DNA of 64,000 nucleotides from Streptosporangiaceae bacterium NEAU-GS5 (GCA_017592665.1 JAGFNW010000015.1:124001-188000), one strand, 5' to 3'. Shown: positions 43,716 to 54,820, numbered from the stretch's first letter. Numbers and translations are program-made. The notes: generated by a model from the sequence alone, not told the origin.

Positions 43716-43729
43716 TAAGCGCTCACTTA
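43716..43729. promoter_or_regulatory. Putative TetR-type operator
   Basis: TAAGCGCTCACTTA is an imperfect palindrome (TAAGCG against TAAGTG, 5 of 6 pairs) in the space between the HAD and TetR genes, about 62 bases before the TetR ATG. The TAAG(C/T)G...CACTTA pattern is typical for AcrR/TetR-like binding sites. Confidence 0.5.
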
Positions 43730-43791
43730 GAGGTCGCGCGGACAGGGCGCGCGTGGCGAGTTACACCCGGAGGTCGAGGCAGGCTGGCACG

Positions 43792-44412
43792 ATGAGCAGA
43801 TCCACGCGTGAGCGGATCATCGACGAGGCCCTCCGCCTGTTCGCGGAGCGGGGATACGCGGCCACGTCCGTGGCCGAGATCGAGGCCGCCTCCGGGCTGT
43901 CCCCCGGCGCGGGCGGCCTCTATCGGCACTTCAAGTCGAAGTACGAGGTCCTCGCGGCCGCGATGAACGAGCACGCGACCCGCACCCGCGACCAGATAGC
44001 CGAGGCTCTCGCCGACGTCGACTCGCTCGGCCCGGCCCTCGAGCTCGACGAGCGCCTGACCCGCCTGTGCAAGGCCGGGCTGGCCAAGGTGCGCGAGGAG
44101 AGCGAGCTGACCCGGGTCTTCTTCCGCGATCTCAGCCAGTTCCCCGAGCTGGTCGAGGTGGTGCGCGACGGCCTGCTGCAGCCCATGTTCGACGCGATCA
44201 CCCGCTGGTTCATGGCGCAGCCCGAATACCGCGGCGCCGACTATGACTGGGCCGGCATCGGCGCGGTCCTCGGCGGCGCCGTCGTCCACTATCGGCTGGT
44301 CCAGGAGACGGTGGGCGAGGCTCCGGGCCGCGTCGACCGCGATCACTTCATCCAATCCTGGGTGCGGCTCGCTCTGGGCCTCGTGCCCGTAGGCGCGGCT
44401 AGCGGCGTCTGA
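43792..44412 (+). CDS. TetR/AcrR-family transcriptional regulator
   Basis: The 206-residue repressor starts MSRSTRERIIDEALRLFAERGYAATSVAEI, with the helix-turn-helix at about 22-45 (SVAEIEAASGLSPGAGGLYRHF). The C-terminal ligand domain is helical with no obvious relation to a known ligand. ATG 43792 gives the standard TetR N-terminus. A palindrome upstream is a candidate autoregulatory site. Its stop overlaps the end of the convergent membrane protein gene by 14 bases. Confidence 0.92.
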   Translation: MSRSTRERIIDEALRLFAERGYAATSVAEIEAASGLSPGAGGLYRHFKSKYEVLAAAMNEHATRTRDQIAEALADVDSLGPALELDERLTRLCKAGLAKVREESELTRVFFRDLSQFPELVEVVRDGLLQPMFDAITRWFMAQPEYRGADYDWAGIGAVLGGAVVHYRLVQETVGEAPGRVDRDHFIQSWVRLALGLVPVGAASGV

Positions 44413-45304
44413 CAGGGCCGCCGCGGCCCGGCGGCGCGGGAGGAGACGCGGGCGGGTCGAGCAGCCGGTAGCCCAGCCAGGTCACCGCGCCCGCGGTCCC
44501 CAGGATGAACATGATCTTGCTGGCGTCGCCGAACGACGTGGCGAACTGCTCCAGCCCCTTGTTCTGCGTGCGCACGGCCCCGACGATGGCGCCGCCCACG
44601 AGGAACGCGACGATGGGCGCGCCCGCGCCGATCAGCCGATCGCCGAACTGCCAGCCCTCACCGGACAGGATCGTCAGCGCGGCCACCCCCCAGATCACCA
44701 CCGGGATCGGGAAGATCGCGACCGTGGGCAGGTGCAGGGGCGTCAGCAGCGCCGCGATGACCAGCAGCGCGAGCCCGGCCGACTCTCTGCGGTTGTGGAA
44801 GATGATCGACCACGCGTCGCGGCCGTCGGTCGTCATCGGGTTGGCGCCGGCCATCGCCATCTTCCGGACCCGCGACATGGCCGAAGGCCGCCGCGTGCCG
44901 CGGCTCAACCGCGCGCGTGCCGCTCGCCGGCCGGCCGCGACACCAGGCGGCACCGACCGTGATGGCGGCGGCAGAGCGTCGTCCATCACGACGGGGAAGG
45001 TCGCGGTGACCGGGGGCAGCCGCTGGGTCGGCGCCTGGTCGTCCAGCGGCGACTCGGACGGCCCGAGCGGTGGACCGCCGGTGAGCCGCTGGATCTCGCG
45101 CTCCACCAGCTGGGCAGGGGTGCCGAACTTCGCGATCACCTTGGCGACCTGCTTGGGATCCTCGATCGCGCCGCGCTCCTGATCGATCCGCGCGCGTAAT
45201 CTGCGGACGAAGTCGAGCCGCTGCTCCGGGCGCAACCTGCCATGGGCGGCGTCGGCCACCCTGCTGACGAAGTCCAGAACGAGCTGGTCGGCGCGCTCGA
45301 TCAC
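44399..45304 (-). CDS. HAAS-like domain membrane protein
   Basis: The 301-residue protein has an N-terminal helical domain (IERADQLVLDFVSRVADAAHGRLRPEQRL through GTPAQLVEREIQRL shortened here) that resembles HAAS/DUF1700-type N-termini, a Pro/Arg-rich linker, and a C-terminal membrane part with four to five helices (LALLVIAALLTPLHL, IWGVAALTILS, APIVAFLVGGAIVGA, IMFILGTAGAVTWLGY). GTG 45304 is the start. The HAAS-like part commonly interacts with regulators such as PadR; none is adjacent. Function unknown. It is divergent from the helicase-associated gene. Confidence 0.7.
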   Translation of the reverse strand: MIERADQLVLDFVSRVADAAHGRLRPEQRLDFVRRLRARIDQERGAIEDPKQVAKVIAKFGTPAQLVEREIQRLTGGPPLGPSESPLDDQAPTQRLPPVTATFPVVMDDALPPPSRSVPPGVAAGRRAARARLSRGTRRPSAMSRVRKMAMAGANPMTTDGRDAWSIIFHNRRESAGLALLVIAALLTPLHLPTVAIFPIPVVIWGVAALTILSGEGWQFGDRLIGAGAPIVAFLVGGAIVGAVRTQNKGLEQFATSFGDASKIMFILGTAGAVTWLGYRLLDPPASPPAPPGRGGPVRRR

Positions 45305-45426
45305 GTTCGCAATACTGCCCCACGACGCCCGGCAAATCGATGCACGGCGGGGAAAAGTCCCGTGCCGCTGGGCTTGTCGGTCCTACCTCATACGATGGAT
45401 GGGATGAGCTGGGAGGCGAGGGTGGA

Positions 45427-47910
45427 ATGAGCCCAGAGGTGCGCTGGGGCACGCTGGACGCGGAGTTCACCGCATGGCTGCGCGAGCGGAGCGACGAGCA
45501 GCTCAAGGCGCTCGTGACGGCCCGTCCAGAGCTGGTCACCCCCGTGCCGGCGCACGTGGACGGCCTCGCGGCCCGCATGAGCACCCCGTCGGCCGTGGGG
45601 CGCGCTCTCGACCGCCTCGACCGGTTCGCGCTGGCGGTCGCCGAGACCCTGAGCGTGCAGGCCGAGCCCGTCCCCTGCGACGCCCTCCGCGCCCTTCTGC
45701 TGCCGGCTCTGCCCCGCCCGGCGACCGCACCCGCCGCGGCGGCCGGCACCGGCGCCGAGACGCCTGACGAGCTCGTGGAGACCGCCCAGGGGCTCGATCC
45801 GGCCCTCGGCGCGGCGCTCGAGCGGCTGCGCATGCTCGGCCTCATCTACGGGCCCGACCGGGCCCTCACTCCCGCGCCCGGCGTGACCGAGGCCCTCGAT
45901 CCGCCCGCGGGCCTCGGCCCTCCCGCCGCCGAGGTCTTCCGTCATCACCCCACCGAGGCCCTGGAGGCCCTCGCGGCCGACATCGCCACCGAAACCACGC
46001 CGTCCGAGGCCGTTGAGCCCGCCGACCCGGCCGAGGCGCGGTCGCCGCGGGCGCGGGTGGCGGGGTTGCTGGGCGATCCGGTCGTCGTGGAGCGGCTGCT
46101 CGACCACGTCTCGGCCCAGGCCCGCGCCGCGCTCGACGAGCTGGCGTGGGGGCCGCCGAGCGGGCGGCTGCCGAACGCGCGGCGCGAGGTCAGCATCGCC
46201 GCCGCGCAGTCGCCGATCGAGCAGCTGCTGGCCCGCGGCCTGCTCGGGGCGACCGGCGAGGAGTCCGTGGTCCTCCCCCGCGAGGTGGCGATGGTCCTGC
46301 GCGGCGGGCGGCTGCACCGCGACCTGTCGCCGACGCCGCCCCCGCTCGACGGCATCCAGCGCGACCGGTCCCTCGTCGACCGCACGGCCGCGGGCCAGGC
46401 GTTCACCTTCGTCCGGACCGTCGAAGAGCTGTGCGAGCGCTGGAGCGTCGACCCGCCGGGCGTGCTGCGCGCCGGAGGCCTCGCCGTGCGCGATCTGAAG
46501 CGGGCGGCCCAGCTGCTCGACCTGCCCGACTGGGAGGCGGCCCTGGTGATCGAGGTGGCCCACGCGGCCGGCCTGATCGCCTCCAGCGGGTCCGTCGACG
46601 GCGAGTGGCTGCCGACCGCGGCCTACGACGCGTGGCGGGTCAAGTCCACCGAAGATCGATGGGCCGTGCTGACCTCGACCTGGCTGACCATGGATCGCGC
46701 GCCCGGCCTGGTGGGCGAGCGCGACGACCGTGACCGGCTGCTCAACGCCCTGCACCCGGATCTGCGCCGCTCGGCCGCCCACGAGGTCCGCGGGCGCACG
46801 CTCGCCGTGCTGGCCGCCGCCGACCCCGGCGTGGCGCCGGCCGTCGAGTCGGTCCTCGCGCGCCTGGCGTGGGATCAGCCGCGCCGCCGCGGGCCGTTCC
46901 GCGACCGCCTGGCCGAGCTGACGCTGCGCGAGGCAGAGCATGTCGGGGTCACCGGCCTCGGCGCGCTGTCGGTCCACGGCCGGGCCCTGCTGAGGGCCAC
47001 CGGCCCCGCTGAGGCCCTGCGCCCGCTGCTGCCCAAGCCGGTCGACCACGTGCTGCTGCAGGCCGACCTGACGGCCGTGGCGCCCGGACCGCTCACCAGC
47101 GAGCTGGGGCGCTGGCTCGCGCTCGCGGCCGACGTGGAGTCGAAGGGCGGCGCGACGGTCTACAGATTCGGCGACGCGTCCATCCGGCGAGCCCTCGACG
47201 CCGGGCAGGCGGCCGACGAGCTGATCGCGATGCTCGAGCGGCACTCGGCGACCCCTGTCCCGCAGCCGCTGCGCTATCTCGTCTCCGACGTGGCCAGGCG
47301 GCACGGGCGCATCCGGGTGGGCACGGCCTCGGCGTACATCCGCTGCGACGATCCGGCCGTCCTCGACGAGCTCACCGCCGACCGGCGGGCCGTGGCCCTT
47401 CGGCTGCGGCGGCTCGCGCCGACCGTGCTGGCGTCCAAGACGTCGCGGGCGACGCTGGTGGATTCGCTGCGCGCCATGGGATACGCCCCCGTCGCCGAAT
47501 CCCTCGACGGCGACGTGCTCGTGACGCGTGCCGACGCGCGCCGGACCGAGGGCCCGGCGCTGGCCCGCGTGCAGGGCGGCGGCGGGCCGGAGCCCGAAGT
47601 GGCGGCCGCGGCCGTGCGCGCGATCAGGGCAGGTGACGACGCGCACCGGGCGGTGCGCGGCCCGGCCGAGACCCCGGCCGGGCAGATTCCGCGATCACCC
47701 GCCACGGCCACGATTCTCGCGCTGCAGGAGGCGATCCGGCAGGGCGCCCGCGTGTGGATCGGCTATCTCGACTCGCAGGGTCACGCGACCAGCCGCATCC
47801 TCGAGCCGGCCAGGATGGAAGGCGGCTATCTCACCGCCTACGACGAAACCAGGGCGGCAATCCACAGGTTCGCGCTGCATCGCATCACCGGCGTCGCCGA
47901 TGTGAACTAG
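45427..47910 (+). CDS. Helicase-associated (Helicase_C_3) protein with WYL-like C-terminus
   Basis: The 827-residue protein belongs to the actinobacterial helicase-associated family next to XPB. The N-terminal half is winged-helix-like and Ala/Arg-rich; LLPKPVDHVLLQADLTAVAPGPL (middle) and DVARRHGRIRVGTASAYIRC mark the Helicase_C_3 region; the C-terminal ~60 residues (VWIGYLDSQGHATSRILEPA) look like a WYL domain. No helicase motifs are present, so it is a partner or regulator rather than an ATPase. ATG 45427 follows a purine-rich GGGAGG...GAGGGTGGA. It precedes a DUF4190 gene and the XPB helicase on the same strand. Confidence 0.85.
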   Translation: MSPEVRWGTLDAEFTAWLRERSDEQLKALVTARPELVTPVPAHVDGLAARMSTPSAVGRALDRLDRFALAVAETLSVQAEPVPCDALRALLLPALPRPATAPAAAAGTGAETPDELVETAQGLDPALGAALERLRMLGLIYGPDRALTPAPGVTEALDPPAGLGPPAAEVFRHHPTEALEALAADIATETTPSEAVEPADPAEARSPRARVAGLLGDPVVVERLLDHVSAQARAALDELAWGPPSGRLPNARREVSIAAAQSPIEQLLARGLLGATGEESVVLPREVAMVLRGGRLHRDLSPTPPPLDGIQRDRSLVDRTAAGQAFTFVRTVEELCERWSVDPPGVLRAGGLAVRDLKRAAQLLDLPDWEAALVIEVAHAAGLIASSGSVDGEWLPTAAYDAWRVKSTEDRWAVLTSTWLTMDRAPGLVGERDDRDRLLNALHPDLRRSAAHEVRGRTLAVLAAADPGVAPAVESVLARLAWDQPRRRGPFRDRLAELTLREAEHVGVTGLGALSVHGRALLRATGPAEALRPLLPKPVDHVLLQADLTAVAPGPLTSELGRWLALAADVESKGGATVYRFGDASIRRALDAGQAADELIAMLERHSATPVPQPLRYLVSDVARRHGRIRVGTASAYIRCDDPAVLDELTADRRAVALRLRRLAPTVLASKTSRATLVDSLRAMGYAPVAESLDGDVLVTRADARRTEGPALARVQGGGGPEPEVAAAAVRAIRAGDDAHRAVRGPAETPAGQIPRSPATATILALQEAIRQGARVWIGYLDSQGHATSRILEPARMEGGYLTAYDETRAAIHRFALHRITGVADVN

Positions 47911-47967
47911 CATGCCCGACATGTCGTGATTGTGGTTCGCCCCCTCGCATGACAAGGACTTGAATCC

Positions 47968-48405
47968 GTGAGCAGCCCCGAGCAGCCCGGCTCCAATCCA
48001 CAGGATTGGCAGAGCCCGTATTCCCCCCCGCCCACCTATCCGTACGGCGACGGGCAATACCCCTACGCCGAAGGACAGTACGGCTACGAGCAGCCGCAGC
48101 CGGCCCAGCCCTACGGGGGCTACTACGGCCCGCCGTACGGCTACGCGCCGCAGCCGCAGGGCCCGAAGACACACGCCATCGTCGCGCTGGTCATCAGCTG
48201 CATCCTGGCGGTCTCCTGCTACGTGTCGCTCGGCGGCATCGCCGGCGCCATCTTGTCGGGCATCGCGCTCGGCAAGGCCGACACGCAGCCGCAGCAGGCC
48301 CGCACGCTGCTCAAGTGGACGTGGATCTCAATCGGTGCCAACGTGGTCCTGCTGATGCTCGGCATCGGCGCGGCCATCGTCTACTACGCGAACGGCGGCC
48401 GCTGA
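47968..48405 (+). CDS. DUF4190-type membrane protein
   Basis: The 145-residue protein has a Pro/Tyr/Gln-rich N-terminal half (PYGDGQYPYAEGQYGYEQPQ) that is probably cytoplasmic and disordered, then two membrane helices (HAIVALVISCILAVSCYVSL and NVVLLMLGIGAAIVYY) with a GKADTQPQQARTLLKWT loop typical of DUF4190. GTG 47968 follows AAGGA at suitable distance. It is placed between the helicase-associated gene and the XPB gene; the position is probably chance or a conserved neighbourhood, as no DNA-related function is known. Confidence 0.85.
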   Translation: MSSPEQPGSNPQDWQSPYSPPPTYPYGDGQYPYAEGQYGYEQPQPAQPYGGYYGPPYGYAPQPQGPKTHAIVALVISCILAVSCYVSLGGIAGAILSGIALGKADTQPQQARTLLKWTWISIGANVVLLMLGIGAAIVYYANGGR

Positions 48406-48459
48406 AAGCCGCCGCCAAGCGGGACTCAAACGGCTCGCCTATGTGTTTGATTGAGTGCT

Positions 48460-50106
48460 ATGAATGACGGCCCGCTGATCGTTCAGTCAGACAAGACCCT
48501 GTTGCTCGAGGTGGAGCACGAGCGCGCCGGCGCATGCCGCAAGGCCATCGCGCCGTTCGCGGAGCTCGAGCGCGCCCCCGAGCACGTCCATACCTATCGC
48601 GTCACACCGCTCGCGCTGTGGAACGCGCGCGCCGCCGGGCACGACGCCGAGCAGGTGATCGACGCGCTGATCAGCTTCAGCCGCTATCCGGTCCCCCACG
48701 CGCTGCTCGTCGACGTGGCCGAGACGATGGCCCGCTATGGCCGTCTCCGGCTCGAGAAGCACCCCATGCACGGCCTGGTGCTCACCAGCACCGACCGCGC
48801 GGTCCTCGAAGAGGTGCTGCGCGCCAAGAAGATCCAGCCGCTGCTGGGCGAGCGGTTCGACCCCGACAGCGTGGCCGTGCATCCGAGCGAGCGCGGCAAC
48901 GTCAAGCAGCAGCTGCTAAAGCTGGGCTGGCCGGCCGAAGACCTCGCGGGCTACGTCGACGGCGAGGCCCACCCGATCGCACTCGCCGAGCACGACTGGA
49001 CGCTGCGTCCCTATCAGAAGGACGCGGCCGACTCCTTCTGGCACGGCGGCTCGGGCGTGGTCGTGCTGCCCTGTGGCGCCGGCAAGACCATCGTCGGGGC
49101 GGCCGCCATGGCCCACGCGCAGGCCACCACGCTGATCCTGGTCACCAACACGGTCTCGGCCCACCAGTGGAAGCAGGAGCTGCTCAAGCGCACCACGCTC
49201 ACGGAAGCCGAGATCGGGGAATACACGGGCTCCAAGAAGGAGATCCGGCCGGTCACGATCGCCACCTATCAGGTGATGACCACCCGCAGGCAGGGTGTTT
49301 ATCGGCACCTTGAGCTCTTCGACGCCCGCGACTGGGGCCTGGTCGTCTACGACGAGGTCCACCTGCTCCCGGCGCCGATCTTCCGGATGACCGCCGATCT
49401 GCAGGCCCGGCGCCGTCTCGGCCTCACGGCCACGCTCGTGCGCGAAGACGGCCGCGAGGGAGACGTGTTCTCCCTGATCGGCCCCAAGCGCTATGACGCG
49501 CCGTGGAAGGAGATGGAGACCCAGGGCTGGATCGCGCCGGCCGACTGCGTCGAGGTGCGGGTCACGCTCACCGACGAAGAGCGTCTCGCGTACGCCATGA
49601 GCGACTCCGAGGAGCGCTACCGGTTCTGCTCGACGACGCCGTCGAAGACCCGGGTCACCGAGGCCCTGGTCCGCCGCCACCTCGGCGAGCAGGTCCTGGT
49701 CATCGGGCAGTACATCGACCAGCTCGACGAGCTGGCCGACCACCTGAACGCCCCGGTGATCAAGGGAGAGACGCGGATCAAGGAGCGGGAGCGGCTGTTC
49801 CAGGCCTTCCGCGACAAGGAGATCCAGGTCCTGGTCGTGTCGAAGGTGGCCAACTTCTCCATCGACCTGCCGGAGGCCGCGGTCGCGATCCAGGTGTCGG
49901 GCACGTTCGGGTCGCGTCAGGAGGAGGCCCAGCGGCTGGGCCGCATTCTGCGTCCCAAGGCGGACGGCGGCGGAGCGCGGTTCTATTCGGTGGTCAGCCG
50001 CGACACGGTCGACCAGGAGTTCGCGGCGCACCGGCAGCGGTTCCTCGCCGAGCAGGGTTATGCCTACAACATCGTCGACGCCGACGACGTTATGCGCGGC
50101 GCATAA
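48460..50106 (+). CDS. XPB-type DNA repair helicase
   Basis: The 548-residue superfamily-2 helicase has an N-terminal damage-recognition-like domain, Walker A LPCGAGKT (203-210), DEVH box in VVYDEVHLLPAP, motif III GLTATLVREDG, and motif VI QRLGRILRP. The thumb-like and C-terminal RecA domains are complete. Bacterial XPB unwinds DNA near lesions, with unknown in vivo role in actinobacteria. ATG 48460 (MNDGPLIVQSDK) is preferred. The gene closes with an intrinsic terminator at 50219 and shares the neighbourhood with the helicase-associated protein. Confidence 0.94.
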   Translation: MNDGPLIVQSDKTLLLEVEHERAGACRKAIAPFAELERAPEHVHTYRVTPLALWNARAAGHDAEQVIDALISFSRYPVPHALLVDVAETMARYGRLRLEKHPMHGLVLTSTDRAVLEEVLRAKKIQPLLGERFDPDSVAVHPSERGNVKQQLLKLGWPAEDLAGYVDGEAHPIALAEHDWTLRPYQKDAADSFWHGGSGVVVLPCGAGKTIVGAAAMAHAQATTLILVTNTVSAHQWKQELLKRTTLTEAEIGEYTGSKKEIRPVTIATYQVMTTRRQGVYRHLELFDARDWGLVVYDEVHLLPAPIFRMTADLQARRRLGLTATLVREDGREGDVFSLIGPKRYDAPWKEMETQGWIAPADCVEVRVTLTDEERLAYAMSDSEERYRFCSTTPSKTRVTEALVRRHLGEQVLVIGQYIDQLDELADHLNAPVIKGETRIKERERLFQAFRDKEIQVLVVSKVANFSIDLPEAAVAIQVSGTFGSRQEEAQRLGRILRPKADGGGARFYSVVSRDTVDQEFAAHRQRFLAEQGYAYNIVDADDVMRGA

Positions 50107-50458
50107 CGCACATGCCGCGACGTGCGCATCACGACGGGGCCGCGTGACCGGGCGGCGATAACAGGTGCGCCACGAAAGGCCCCGTCACATGGCCGCCGAC
50201 ACGGCCCGTGACATGGCGGACCCGGCGAGAGCGGCATCTCGCCGGGTCGTTTTGTCCTGTCATGCTGTCGTCAGGTGATCACTGTCAAGTCCACGAAAGT
50301 CCGTCGGCCCGAGTCAAACCGCTCACCCCCTCGCACTATGGCCCCCACAAGCCATTTCCCTTTTCCCGCACTGCGGCGATAGCGGGATACCCCTATTGTC
50401 CGATAAATCGCGCATTCTTCGGCCAATAAGCCATACCGTTTCGTTAAGGAACGGCGTG
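50107..50458. other. Intergenic stretch with hairpins, no gene seen
   Basis: This stretch between the XPB stop and the next gene end carries an inverted repeat GACGGGGCC (50133-50141) with GGCCCCGTC (50178-50186), the terminator at 50219-50254 and a lower-GC part (50340-50458) with a 6-base arm pair TCCCGC/GCGGGA. No reading frame of convincing length or coding bias was found. Confidence 0.5.
50219..50254 (+). terminator. Intrinsic terminator after the XPB helicase gene
   Basis: Arms GACCCGGCGAGA (50219-50230) and TCTCGCCGGGTC (50237-50248) are perfect over 12 base pairs around the loop GCGGCA and are followed by GTTTTGT. This is the clearest factor-independent terminator in the window. Confidence 0.85.
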
Positions 50459-50764
50459 TTACTGAACGAACACGCCGCCGATGAACAGCACCCCCTCGGC
50501 GGCGACCCAGGCCGCGACCGCCAGACCGAGCAGCGTGGACTGCCGGCTGAACCATGCCGTGACCGTTGCGACCGCCGCCGCGATCGCGAACACACTCGAG
50601 ACCGTGGAGACCATTCCCAGCCGATCGGCGCAGGCGCGCGAGGACTCGCCGTCCGAGCAGAACGCCTCCAAGCCCCACCCCGCGAACACCGAAAGCCCCC
50701 ACAACGCCGCCAGCAGCAGACTCGCCACGGTCGGAATCACAGGAGACATCCAGGTTCGCACCAC
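50459..50764 (-). CDS. Small membrane protein, three to four helices
   Basis: The 101-residue protein (GTG at 50764 chosen; GTG 50761 and an earlier TTG at 50800 are possible) has hydrophobic segments (IPTVASLLLAALWGLSVFAGWG, VSSVFAIAAAVATVTAWF, GLAVAAWVAAEGVLFIGGVFV) and one extracellular Cys pair (FCSDGESSRACAD). The pattern is of a conserved actinobacterial membrane protein, function unknown. It is divergent from helD, with about 120 bases between. Confidence 0.6.
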   Translation of the reverse strand: MVRTWMSPVIPTVASLLLAALWGLSVFAGWGLEAFCSDGESSRACADRLGMVSTVSSVFAIAAAVATVTAWFSRQSTLLGLAVAAWVAAEGVLFIGGVFVQ

Positions 50765-50885
50765 GCCGACAACGCTACCCACGCCCGATAACGGCAACAC
50801 CGGCCAAAATCGAGTTGGAGCCGAATCGACACGCGACTAAGCTCCTGAGCTTCCGGCCCCTGCCAGCCGGTCGAAGGAGCCTCCC

Positions 50886-52967
50886 ATGATTGAGTCCGCT
50901 CCCTCCACACCAGAAGACGTTCTCAAGGCGGAGCGCGCGCACCTTTCCGCCTCTCGCGCGGCCCTTCGGGCCATGCGGGAACACGCGCAATCCCTGTCGT
51001 CCGACGCCGCCGGCGACTGGGTGTCCCAGGAGATCCTCCAGGCCGCGCTCGACCAGCGCGTCCTGGCGCTCGCCGACCACGCCGGCACGCCGTTGTTCTT
51101 CGGCCGCCTCGATCGATCCGTCCGCGACGACCTCCCGGACACCATTTACGTGGGCCGCCGGCACGTGCACGACGACCAGAGCAAGGCCCTGGTCATCGAC
51201 TGGCGCGCCCCCGTTTCCCGGGCCTTCTACCAGGCCAGCCCGTCCGGGCCGATGGGCGTGCGCCGGCGCCGCCGGTTCGGCTACCAGGGCGGCGACCTCA
51301 CCGCGTACGAAGACGAAGACCTCACGGTCATTCACGACCTGGGCACCTCGCGGATCCTGACCGAGGAGATCGAGCGGCCCCGCACGGGCCCCATGCGCGA
51401 CATCGTCGCCACGATCCAGCCCGACCAGGACGAGATCGTACGAGCCGACCTCGGCGTGACCGTCTGCGTCCAGGGAGCGCCCGGCACCGGGAAGACCGCG
51501 GTCGGCCTGCACCGGGCCGCCTATCTCCTGTTCACCTACCGGGAGAAGCTCTCCCGCTCCGGCGTGATGATCGTCGGGCCCAACCGCGCGTTCCTCGCCT
51601 ACATCTCCTCGGTCCTTCCGGCGCTCGGCGAGGTCAGGGTCGAGCAGACGACCGTGGCCGACGTGCTCGGATCGTGGGACGCGCCTGAGGATCCGGCGGT
51701 GGCCACGATCAAGGGGTCCGGGCGGATGGCGGCCGTGCTGCGCCGCGCCCTGTGGCTGTACGTCACCAAGCCGGAAGCGGGCGTGCTGTTCACCCAGGGC
51801 ATCAACCGCTACCGGGTGGCCGACTACGAGGTCCGCGAGATCGTGGCGGCGCTCCGCGGCACGACCCGCTACGGCCCCGGCCGTGCGACTCTCGCCCAGC
51901 GTCTCGCCCACGCCGTGCTCGTCCAGATGGAGCGGCGCGGCGAATCCCCCGACGACCGGGTCCAGGACGCCGTCGCCCGCTCCAAGCCGGTCAAGCAGCT
52001 CATCGACCAGGTGTGGCCGAAGGTCACCCCTGAGCAGGTCCTTCATCGCCTCCTCTCCGACGCCGCCTTCCTGACCAAGGCCGCCAGGACCGACCTTTCC
52101 GCGGACGAGCAGGCCCTGCTGCTGTGGGCCAAGCCGCCGAAGTCGCCCCGCTCCGCCAAGTGGACGCCGGCCGACGCCGCGCTCCTCGACGAGCTCGCCG
52201 ACCTGATCGAGCGGACGCCTTCCCACGGGCACCTCGTGGTCGACGAGGCCCAGGATCTGTCGGCCATGCAGCTGCGCGCGCTCGGCCGCCGCTGCCGCAC
52301 CGGCTCGGCCACCGTGCTCGGCGACCTTGCCCAGGGCACCACGCCGTGGTCGGCCGGATCGTGGGACGACGTGCTGCACCACCTCGGCTTCTCCGCCGAG
52401 CCGGGCGGCCCTTTCAAGGGGATCAGCGAGTTCGACCGGCCGAGCGGCGTGACGAGCGCGATCACCGAGCTGACGCTCGGCTTCCGCGTGCCGCGCGAGG
52501 TGCTCGACTTCGCGGCCCGCCTGCTTCCGGCCATCACGCCCGACCTGGCCCCGCCCCGCTCGCTCCGGCCCGGCGCCGGTTCCCTGACCGTACGGCACAC
52601 GCCCGACGTGGTCGCGGCAGCCGTCGAGGCCGTGCGGGAGGCGCTGACGCGGGAAGGATCGATCGGCGTGATCGCCGCGGACGCGGCCGTGCCGGCCATC
52701 GCGGCGGCCCTGGACGCGGCCCTGGGGACCACGGAAAGCGCTGATCGTGAAGTGCTCGGCCCCGACTCGACCGGCGCGGCCCGGGTCCTGATCGTCCCCG
52801 CCACGCTCGCCAAGGGCCTCGAGTATGACCACGTCGTCACCGTCGAACCGGCCGACATCGTGGCGGCCGAGCCGCGCGGTCTGGCCCGTCTCTACGTGGT
52901 GCTGACCCGTGCGGTCACCACCCAGACCATCGTCCACGCCCGCCCCCTCCCCCCTGAACTGACCTGA
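50886..52967 (+). CDS. helD: HelD-like UvrD-family helicase
   Basis: The 693-residue ATPase has the N-terminal coiled-coil (1-45), the HelD landmark IVATIQPDQDEIVRADLG (~173-190), Walker A QGAPGTGKT (196-204), DEAQDLSAMQLRALGRRC as motif II, and C-terminal helicase motifs including LVIDWRAPVSRAFY before the P-loop and FRVPREVLDFA after it. HelD proteins bind RNA polymerase, recycle stalled complexes and in actinobacteria can reduce rifampicin sensitivity. ATG 50886 follows AAGGAG. The gene is convergent with groEL, whose terminator lies 32 bases beyond its stop. Confidence 0.9.
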   Translation: MIESAPSTPEDVLKAERAHLSASRAALRAMREHAQSLSSDAAGDWVSQEILQAALDQRVLALADHAGTPLFFGRLDRSVRDDLPDTIYVGRRHVHDDQSKALVIDWRAPVSRAFYQASPSGPMGVRRRRRFGYQGGDLTAYEDEDLTVIHDLGTSRILTEEIERPRTGPMRDIVATIQPDQDEIVRADLGVTVCVQGAPGTGKTAVGLHRAAYLLFTYREKLSRSGVMIVGPNRAFLAYISSVLPALGEVRVEQTTVADVLGSWDAPEDPAVATIKGSGRMAAVLRRALWLYVTKPEAGVLFTQGINRYRVADYEVREIVAALRGTTRYGPGRATLAQRLAHAVLVQMERRGESPDDRVQDAVARSKPVKQLIDQVWPKVTPEQVLHRLLSDAAFLTKAARTDLSADEQALLLWAKPPKSPRSAKWTPADAALLDELADLIERTPSHGHLVVDEAQDLSAMQLRALGRRCRTGSATVLGDLAQGTTPWSAGSWDDVLHHLGFSAEPGGPFKGISEFDRPSGVTSAITELTLGFRVPREVLDFAARLLPAITPDLAPPRSLRPGAGSLTVRHTPDVVAAAVEAVREALTREGSIGVIAADAAVPAIAAALDAALGTTESADREVLGPDSTGAARVLIVPATLAKGLEYDHVVTVEPADIVAAEPRGLARLYVVLTRAVTTQTIVHARPLPPELT

Positions 52968-52998
52968 CCTGCGGGGGAAGCAGGGTGCTCGGCGAGAC

Positions 52999-53027
52999 GA
53001 AAAAGGCGGCCCCCGGGGGGACCGCCT
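52999..53027 (-). terminator. groEL terminator
   Basis: Read on the minus strand, AGGCGGTCCCCC and GGGGGCCGCCT form a stem of ten or more base pairs, followed at once by TTTTT. It lies 27 bases after the groEL stop. Confidence 0.8.
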
Positions 53028-53053
53028 GATTCGTGTCAGTGGAACGACGTGGA

Positions 53054-54712
<1,659 letters not shown>

Positions 54713-54788
54713 TCAGAGGACCGAGCCGACGCCCGCGACGGCGCGGGCCCGCAGTCCCTTCGCAGGCCCCATCGCCTCGATCCCGTTG

Positions 54789-54815
54789 CTGGCACTCCAC
54801 ACATGTGAGTGCCAA
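54789..54815 (-). promoter_or_regulatory. CIRCE-type HrcA operator of groEL
   Basis: Plus-strand CTGGCACTC-N9-GAGTGCCAA (54789-54797 and 54807-54815) matches the CIRCE layout of 9-base arms and 9-base spacer. It lies in the groEL leader, about 107 bases before the ATG. A further half-site, TTAGCACTC, lies at 54824-54832 and overlaps the promoter. Confidence 0.85.
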
Positions 54816-54820
54816 CAAAC

